DNA of 64,000 bases from NCBI RefSeq assembly GCF_001613345.1, contig NZ_BDCE01000086.1, positions 35,288 through 99,287 on the forward strand, written 5' to 3'. Under the pieces are notes generated by a model, which saw nothing but the letters and a program-made list of their open reading frames with translations, did no database searches and had not been told where the DNA came from. This document shows positions 59,477 through 64,000 of this stretch, one piece after another. Position numbers and translations under genes: made by a program. Source of the DNA: Nocardia uniformis NBRC 13702 (GTDB lineage: Bacteria; Actinomycetota; Actinomycetes; Mycobacteriales; Mycobacteriaceae). The first letter of the stretch is position 1. Each line of letters starts with the position of its first letter.

Positions 59477-60460
59477 CTAGCTCCGTGGCGCTGTGAGCGC
59501 GATCCTGCCGAACACCTCGCCCGCTTCCATTTTCTGGTGGGCCAGAACCGCCTGTTCCAAAGGAAGTGCTTCGTGCACAACGGCTTTCAGCTCGCCACGA
59601 CTGGCGGCAGTGAACAGTTCGGTGGTCGCGGCGCGTCGCTCGGCTGCGGGTACGGTGTCGGCGCTGAAGGTGGCGAACGACATCGACTTCCGGAACGCCG
59701 CGACCAGCTCCATGCCGAAGTCGGCCGGTGGCATACCTGCCATTGCGCCGACGGCCACCATGCGACCGTTCGGCGCGAGCCTGGCGAAGAAGGAGGGCAG
59801 ATCCGCGCCGACGACGATATCGAGGATGACGTCGTAGTCCGCGGGAGCATCCGGTGCACCCCGGCCGAGCCGGTCCAGCACATGCGTCGCACCCAGTTCG
59901 CGCAGGCGCTCGCCGCGCTCGGCCGAGGATGTCGTGACCGCCACCGCACCCGCACCGCCGCGCGCCGCGAGCTGGACCGCCATGACGCCGATACCACCGG
60001 CCGCGCCGCGCACCAGCACCGATTCGCCGGGCTCGAAATGCGCATGGCGCAAAGCGAAGTGGGCCACCATGGCCGAGCTGCCGAGGGTCACCGCAGCGGC
60101 CGCGGACAGGTCCGTGGGAAGAGCGACGAGTGTCTCGGCCGATGCGACGGCCCGTTCGGCATAGCCGCCGCTCTCACCGGTGTGCGCCCACACGCGCCGA
60201 CCGACCCATGCGGTATCTACGCCCTCACCGACCTCGGTCACGGTGCCCGCGACCTCGATGCCGAGGATGTGACCGGGTGTGCCGCCGTACGTGGCCAGCG
60301 CGCCGCTTCGGATCAAGGCGTCGAGACCGCCGACGCCGATCGCCTCGGTGGTGATCAACACCTGCCCGGCGGCCGGACGCGGGTCGGGGAGGTCGGCGAC
60401 CGTGAGCACCTCGGGACCTCCGAATTCCTGGACCATCACTGCTTTCACCGGTTTCTCCAT
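59477..60460 (-). CDS. NADP-dependent alcohol/quinone oxidoreductase (MDR family)
   Basis: 327 residues. Zinc-free medium-chain reductase: VMVQEFGGPEVLTVADLPDP (about 8-27), GHILGIEVAGTVTEVGEGVD, and the Rossmann loop VLVRGAAGGIGVMAVQLAAR (about 147-166). It resembles the qor at 23 kb but is a distant paralogue. Divergent from a TetR gene with an operator between (60495-60514), so its expression is probably induced by a ligand of that regulator. Confidence 0.9.
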   Translation of the reverse strand: MEKPVKAVMVQEFGGPEVLTVADLPDPRPAAGQVLITTEAIGVGGLDALIRSGALATYGGTPGHILGIEVAGTVTEVGEGVDTAWVGRRVWAHTGESGGYAERAVASAETLVALPTDLSAAAAVTLGSSAMVAHFALRHAHFEPGESVLVRGAAGGIGVMAVQLAARGGAGAVAVTTSSAERGERLRELGATHVLDRLGRGAPDAPADYDVILDIVVGADLPSFFARLAPNGRMVAVGAMAGMPPADFGMELVAAFRKSMSFATFSADTVPAAERRAATTELFTAASRGELKAVVHEALPLEQAVLAHQKMEAGEVFGRIALTAPRS

Positions 60461-60494
60461 GTCCTTCTCGATCGGGAACCAACCAGCGGACCGT

Positions 60495-60514
60495 AACGGA
60501 CGCCCCCGTCCGTT
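60495..60514. promoter_or_regulatory. TetR operator
   Basis: AACGGACG-CCCC-CGTCCGTT is a perfect 8-bp inverted repeat between the divergent oxidoreductase (60460) and TetR (60532) genes. CGGACG/CGTCCG with four bases between is the common operator of this TetR group that controls neighbouring reductases. Confidence 0.85.
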
Positions 60515-60531
60515 TAGCTAAAGTGAGAGCG

Positions 60532-61191
60532 GTGACTGCTCAATTGCCTCACGAACTGCGTTCGGACGCGCGTGACAATCGGGAACGCATCCTCGAGGCG
60601 GCTCGCACGATATTCGTCAGCACCGGCCTGGACGTGCCGATGCGGGAGATCGCCCGTCGCGCCGGGGTCGGACCCGCGACCCTCTACCGCCATTTCCCGA
60701 CCAAGGAGACGCTGGTCGCGGCGGCGTTCACCGATCAGATGCACGCCTGCCGATCCCTCGTGGACGAGGGTCTCGCCGACCCCGATCCCTGGCGCGGCTT
60801 CTGCCGCACGATCGAGAAGCTCAGCGAGCTGCAAGCACGCGACCACGGCTTCACCGCGGCCTTCATGTCCACCTACCCGCACGCGCTGGATTTCGCGGCA
60901 ATCCGCACCTCCGCGCTGACCGCCGCCGCCGAACTGATCCGCCGCGCCAAGGACACCGGGCACCTGCACCCCGACGTAATGGTCGACGACCTCATCCTCA
61001 TGATCATGGCCAACAACGGCATTCACGCGACCACGCCGACAGCCCGCCTCGCGGCCTCGCGACGCTTCGCCGCACTCATGATCCAAGCGTTTCGGGCTTC
61101 CCCGGGTTCCGCGCCGCTGCCGCCGCTACCACGATTGGTGCCCGCGGTGTCGGCACCCCGCCCCGAATCCAACCGGCCGAGCACGCGGTGA
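60532..61191 (+). CDS. TetR family regulator
   Basis: 219 residues if GTG 60532 (MTAQLPHELRSDARDNRERI) is used; GTG 60523 is also possible. HTH: FVSTGLDVPMREIARRAGVG, PATLYRHFPTKETLVAAAF. The C-terminal domain is of the SbtR/TetR_C_33-like kind (FCRTIEKLSELQARDHGFTA). It likely represses the divergent oxidoreductase and itself through the perfect dyad 18 bases upstream. Confidence 0.92.
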   Translation: MTAQLPHELRSDARDNRERILEAARTIFVSTGLDVPMREIARRAGVGPATLYRHFPTKETLVAAAFTDQMHACRSLVDEGLADPDPWRGFCRTIEKLSELQARDHGFTAAFMSTYPHALDFAAIRTSALTAAAELIRRAKDTGHLHPDVMVDDLILMIMANNGIHATTPTARLAASRRFAALMIQAFRASPGSAPLPPLPRLVPAVSAPRPESNRPSTR

Positions 61192-61320
61192 CCGGGCGAG
61201 TTGTGTTGTGGCGTCGCTGTATTGAAGAGTTCAGTGGTTCAGGTCTTCCGCCGTTCCGCCGCGCCTCGCGGCGGGACGAATTGCTGGCCCGGTCCGGCGG
61301 AATCCCCGATTGCCGTTGCC

Positions 61321-61542
61321 ATGCCGCACCAACACACTGACCATGTGAACGAGACCTCGGTAGACGAACTCATCCTCGCTGAGAAGATTCTCCCGGCGCT
61401 CCAAAGCATTCAGGACGAACTGGGCTGCAGTCTGAGCGAAGCCATCGCCGAGTTCTCGCTGCGCTACAACCGGCTGCGCATCGATCGGCCGGACGACTTC
61501 ACATTGCCGCACGGAGAATACGGACGCAACGTCTACACGTGA
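61321..61542 (+). CDS. Small protein of unknown function
   Basis: 73 residues from ATG 61321; GTG 61345 is an alternative. Mostly helical: LILAEKILPALQSIQDELGC + SLSEAIAEFSLRYNRLRIDR, then DDFTLPHGEYGRNVYT. It could be a small regulatory or structural protein, but I recognise no family. There is no clear ribosome binding site and no obvious operon partner. Confidence 0.5.
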   Translation: MPHQHTDHVNETSVDELILAEKILPALQSIQDELGCSLSEAIAEFSLRYNRLRIDRPDDFTLPHGEYGRNVYT

Positions 61543-61616
61543 GAGTGTTCGTTCCCGCCTGTGCGCGGTGTATTCGCCGACCGAATTACCGTGCTGTCCT
61601 TGTGCACTGGCATTCG

Positions 61617-62090
61617 TCAGCCCAGGTAGGGCTGTGCGCGCTGTTCCGAGTGATGTTGCAGGCGCAGCCGAACCGTGTCGTGAACCGGCAGTTCAGCGAG
61701 TTCTTCCCGGCGAACGAAGCGGACCTCAGTGGACTCGTCGCTGACCGCGATCTGTCCTCCGCGGACGCGGCCATAAAAGGTGATACTGAATTCCTGCCGG
61801 ATCTCTCCATCCGCATACGCGATGACGTGCGTCGGATCGGTATAGATGCCGAGCAGTCCTACGATTTCGACATCGAGGCCGGACTCTTCCTTGGTTTCCC
61901 GCACCACGCATTGCTCGAGAGTCTCTCCGATCTCCATGACGCCACCCGGCAACGACCAGTTCCCCGAGTCACTGCGGCGTTGCATGAGAATCGCTCCATG
62001 CTCGTCCACGACGAGCGCGGATCCACCCGGTACAAGGCTGTTGGCTTTGGGCGCGTTGGGATCTCGGTAGTAGTCACGCCGTCTGCTCAT
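61617..62090 (-). CDS. Nudix hydrolase
   Basis: 157 residues from ATG 62090. The Nudix box is complete: GGVMEIGETLEQCVVRETKE + ESGLDVEIVG (GX5EX7REUXEEXGU, about 50-72). It hydrolyses nucleoside diphosphates linked to another moiety; substrate unknown. ATG 62090 fits the family (MSRRRDYYRDPNAPKANSLV). A possible short coding frame just upstream overlaps its start by 17 bases. Confidence 0.93.
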   Translation of the reverse strand: MSRRRDYYRDPNAPKANSLVPGGSALVVDEHGAILMQRRSDSGNWSLPGGVMEIGETLEQCVVRETKEESGLDVEIVGLLGIYTDPTHVIAYADGEIRQEFSITFYGRVRGGQIAVSDESTEVRFVRREELAELPVHDTVRLRLQHHSEQRAQPYLG

Positions 62091-62238
62091 CGAACGCTCC
62101 TTGCCAATAGGGAGTGGAGGTGTCCCAAATCTGTTCGAGCAGCGAAGAATCCCAGGAGATTCGCTCGTCGATGAACTCGCGCGTGATGGCCGTGAGCTGC
62201 AGCGCTGAGATCGCATTGCCCCCTTCTGAATTCACCAC
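62074..62238 (-). CDS. Possible 54-residue protein upstream of Nudix gene
   Basis: The frame GTG 62238 to TGA 62074 reads LQLTAITREFIDERISWDSS, LLEQIWDTSTPYWQGAFDEQ, which looks like real protein sequence with no low complexity. It overlaps the Nudix start by 17 bases and follows the papain-like gene by 18. It lacks a good ribosome binding site and I know no homologue. It may be a C-terminal fragment or a small partner of the Nudix enzyme. Confidence 0.4.
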   Translation of the reverse strand: MVNSEGGNAISALQLTAITREFIDERISWDSSLLEQIWDTSTPYWQGAFDEQTA

Positions 62239-62256
62239 GCGGCCCAGCCGTGGTGG

Positions 62257-62913
62257 TCAGGGTGTCGGCGCGGCCGGTGTTTCGACCGCTATTTCACCAC
62301 CCAGTTCGTAGCCGCCTCCCAGCTGTAGGTGGTCTCCACTCCAGAACCGTCCCGGGTCATACCAGCTGGCGGAACGGTTTTGCGGCAGCAGTCCCATCGA
62401 CTGGTAGGTCGTGGCCACGATCTCGGCGCAGTAGGCGGTTTCGAGTTCCTTGGCGGCCGGTGGGCCCGATCGGCGGCGGGGGAGGTGGGCTCGGCCGCGG
62501 AGCCAGCGGCCGGCGAGGCCGGCGGTGGAGGGGAAGGGGGTGCCGTCGAGTCGGGCGATGGTGCGCAGCAGGCTGTCTTCCATCTCTCGCGTTGCCGGAC
62601 GGTTCAATTGGCGCAACCAGGCCTGCTGGTCGTAGCGGTGTGCCCACACCATGACGGCGTCGCGCAGATTGTGGAGCTGGACGCCGCGGTGGGTGGCTCC
62701 CGACCACATGTCGGGCAGTGATCGGCCGAGCTCCGCATGCCAGATCAGCGCCGGCATGTCATCGAGTACGACCGACATGCCGACATGGTTCACCGGACTG
62801 TTCGTCGTCATCCGAATCGCCCGGTCGGCCGCCGAATGCCCGCGAAACAACCAGATGTCACCCGTCCTGGTGATCTCGAGCGCTCGATCGAGACTGATGC
62901 TCGTCCCCGTCAT
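62257..62913 (-). CDS. Permuted papain-like (YiiX/NlpC-P60 superfamily) protein
   Basis: 218 residues from ATG 62913. The circularly permuted order is seen: first GDIWLFRGHSAADRAIRMTT and the catalytic His in SPVNHVGMSVVLDD (about 39-52), later the catalytic Cys in TAYCAEIVATTYQSMGLLPQ (about 159-178). No signal peptide, so it is likely cytoplasmic. Such enzymes act on amide or ester bonds (lipids, peptides). It is divergent from a small single-span membrane protein starting 18 bases away. Confidence 0.75.
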   Translation of the reverse strand: MTGTSISLDRALEITRTGDIWLFRGHSAADRAIRMTTNSPVNHVGMSVVLDDMPALIWHAELGRSLPDMWSGATHRGVQLHNLRDAVMVWAHRYDQQAWLRQLNRPATREMEDSLLRTIARLDGTPFPSTAGLAGRWLRGRAHLPRRRSGPPAAKELETAYCAEIVATTYQSMGLLPQNRSASWYDPGRFWSGDHLQLGGGYELGGEIAVETPAAPTP

Positions 62914-62931
62914 ACCAGTAGCGTATGCGGT

Positions 62932-63168
62932 ATGCGGTGGTGGAAGGCAGTGGGATTGGCGGGGGCGGCCGGTGTGGTGGCGACCGGTGTGGTGGTCGTG
63001 CGTGCGGAACGTCGCCGCCGCGCCTACACACCGGATCAGGTCCGCGAACAATTGCACGAGCGGTTCGCGCAGGCACTCGCCGCCGAGGCAGCCGCCGAAA
63101 CCGCCACTCCGGCACCTCAGGAGGCCCCTGGGCTTCGGGGGCGCATCCGACGTCTGTTTCGCCGCTGA
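62932..63168 (+). CDS. Small single-span membrane protein
   Basis: 78 residues from ATG 62932. One N-terminal helix (WKAVGLAGAAGVVATGVVVV) then RAERRRR, an amphipathic part (YTPDQVREQLHERFAQALAA), and a basic end (RGRIRRLFRR). This predicts a membrane anchor with a positive cytoplasmic tail. Similar small proteins are common in mycolata, function unknown. Divergent from the papain-like gene. Confidence 0.7.
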   Translation: MRWWKAVGLAGAAGVVATGVVVVRAERRRRAYTPDQVREQLHERFAQALAAEAAAETATPAPQEAPGLRGRIRRLFRR

Positions 63169-63256
63169 CCGCTGGGGGACAGGGGACGAGCTGCCGCACG
63201 GTGCCGACCGACTGCGCCGTGCGGCTGGGAACTCCGGTCCGGAGAAACGGTCGAAT

Positions 63257-63928
63257 TCAGAGGGCCGCCGGGGCGGTGACTCGATGCACCCGGCAGTACT
63301 CCACGTGCAGCCACTGCGGCAAACCGTCTACTGAGATCTCGGCGCAGCAGTGGGCGTCCGGCCGCTCATGCATGTGCTGCGGACACTCCTCGACCAGTTC
63401 GCGCAGCGCGTATCCTTCGACTTCGAATGCTGTCCTGCTGCCGACCAGGAATAGGGTGTCAGCGGTAATATCGTGCCGCAGAATATCTTTGAACTCGCGA
63501 TGGTATCGCGCGGCGAAGACGGCTCCCAGATCCGCTGCCTGCGGTAACCCGCGGCAGGTCACGGTGTGCGGCCGCCCGCTACCGAGCTTGGCGCGCAACT
63601 CTTTCCACCGGGATACTGGGAATCGCAGGCTGTGACGGAGTAACACCAGATCCAGCGGCGGCTCCTTGCCGCTGCCGTAGATATTGCATCCGACACCGTT
63701 GTGCCGCAACGGAAGGTACACAATCGTGTGCGGCGAGCGAGCCGCCAGCGACCATGCCATGCCCAGCGTCAACGCGGCGGCTTTGTCGACGGTTATCTGC
63801 GCACCGTGATACCCCTCGTGCAGCGGCGCGTGCCCGATCGGCCGCGCGGGCCGAACCACCCGATATTCGTTGCGCCCCAACCGCACCGTGCTGACCAGCG
63901 TGCGCCAACGCTGCCCCTGTAGCCGCAT
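63257..63928 (-). CDS. Conserved protein of unknown function
   Basis: 223 residues from ATG 63928, chosen because GAGGAGGGGC stands directly upstream. No domain recognised. Regions with ordered character: AAALTLGMAWSLAARSPHTI, VYLPLRHNGVGCNIYGSG, LPQAADLGAVFAARYHREFK. The C-terminal third holds five Cys and several His (CPQHMHERPDAHCCAEISVD, HVEYCRVHR), suggesting a possible metal site, though spacing matches no ribbon I know. In-frame sequence continues to 63985, but without similarity or a binding site. Confidence 0.6.
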   Translation of the reverse strand: MRLQGQRWRTLVSTVRLGRNEYRVVRPARPIGHAPLHEGYHGAQITVDKAAALTLGMAWSLAARSPHTIVYLPLRHNGVGCNIYGSGKEPPLDLVLLRHSLRFPVSRWKELRAKLGSGRPHTVTCRGLPQAADLGAVFAARYHREFKDILRHDITADTLFLVGSRTAFEVEGYALRELVEECPQHMHERPDAHCCAEISVDGLPQWLHVEYCRVHRVTAPAAL

Positions 63929-64000
63929 GCCCCTCCTCGAGTCCTGTGGGGGCGAACGGTAGGTCAGCGTGCACACGCTGGACAAGCGGATTCCGACCCT

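Overview
The window is high-GC actinobacterial chromosome, most likely from Nocardia or a close mycolic-acid-producing relative (Mycobacteriales). The main reasons are the gene order pgl-opcA-zwf-tal-tkt / ctaB / qor / ctaA / ABC transporter / mptB, which from memory matches Mycobacterium tuberculosis Rv1445c-Rv1459c; mycothiol-type arsenate reductases; an MptB-like lipoglycan mannosyltransferase; a Pup-type proteasome beta subunit; and frequent GTG starts with 4-bp ATGA/GTGA gene overlaps.

Layout. 0-2.8 kb: gene debris (partial DUF4291, truncated beta-propeller and SRPBCC genes, nested inverted repeats), an AbiEi-like protein and a small S1-domain protein. 2.9-9.5 kb (minus): pentose-phosphate operon tkt-tal-zwf-opcA-pgl, divergent from ctaB (heme O synthase). 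10.8-18.1 kb (minus): tightly overlapped Mrp-type cation/proton antiporter cluster with no full-length mrpA but three NuoL/M/N-type subunits, preceded by a broken CBS-domain gene. 18.7-24.6 kb: NERD-like membrane protein, FAD monooxygenase with divergent TetR, an NTF2-like protein, quinone oxidoreductase, small conserved protein. 24.6-31.3 kb: complete GlcNAc uptake and catabolism locus (DasR-like GntR regulator, IIA, IIB, IIC, HPr, EI, nagA, nagB) with two identical palindromic operators in the divergent promoter. 31.4-32.4 kb: a full-length mraY outside any visible dcw cluster. 32.7-36.4 kb: arsenic locus (arsR, acr3, two arsC, convergent arsO). 36.7-43 kb: broken TDT transporter, ctaA, WYL regulator with VOC protein, ABC exporter, mptB. 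43-50.7 kb: acyl-CoA ligase and a beta-oxidation-type operon (thiolase-like, HadA/HadB-like hydratase pair, SDR, hydrolase) bracketed by TetR regulators, one of them a tandem fusion. 50.7-64 kb: mixed accessory genes including a YidC paralogue with DUF6412, an internally shortened P-loop kinase, an orphan proteasome beta subunit, an ArsR/VOC pair with a frameshift, a solo TnpB element with a 3' hairpin, an XRE-cupin regulator, Nudix, a permuted papain-like protein and several small proteins.

The conserved backbone (pentose phosphate, heme a, mannosyltransferase) is interrupted by accessory blocks at about 10.8-23 kb and 24.6-37 kb. Short decayed or frameshifted genes are common (seven or eight cases). 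Several operators are perfect dyads placed exactly in regulator promoters. No rRNA, tRNA or CRISPR array was recognised. All homology statements come from motif recognition by eye, not from database searches.
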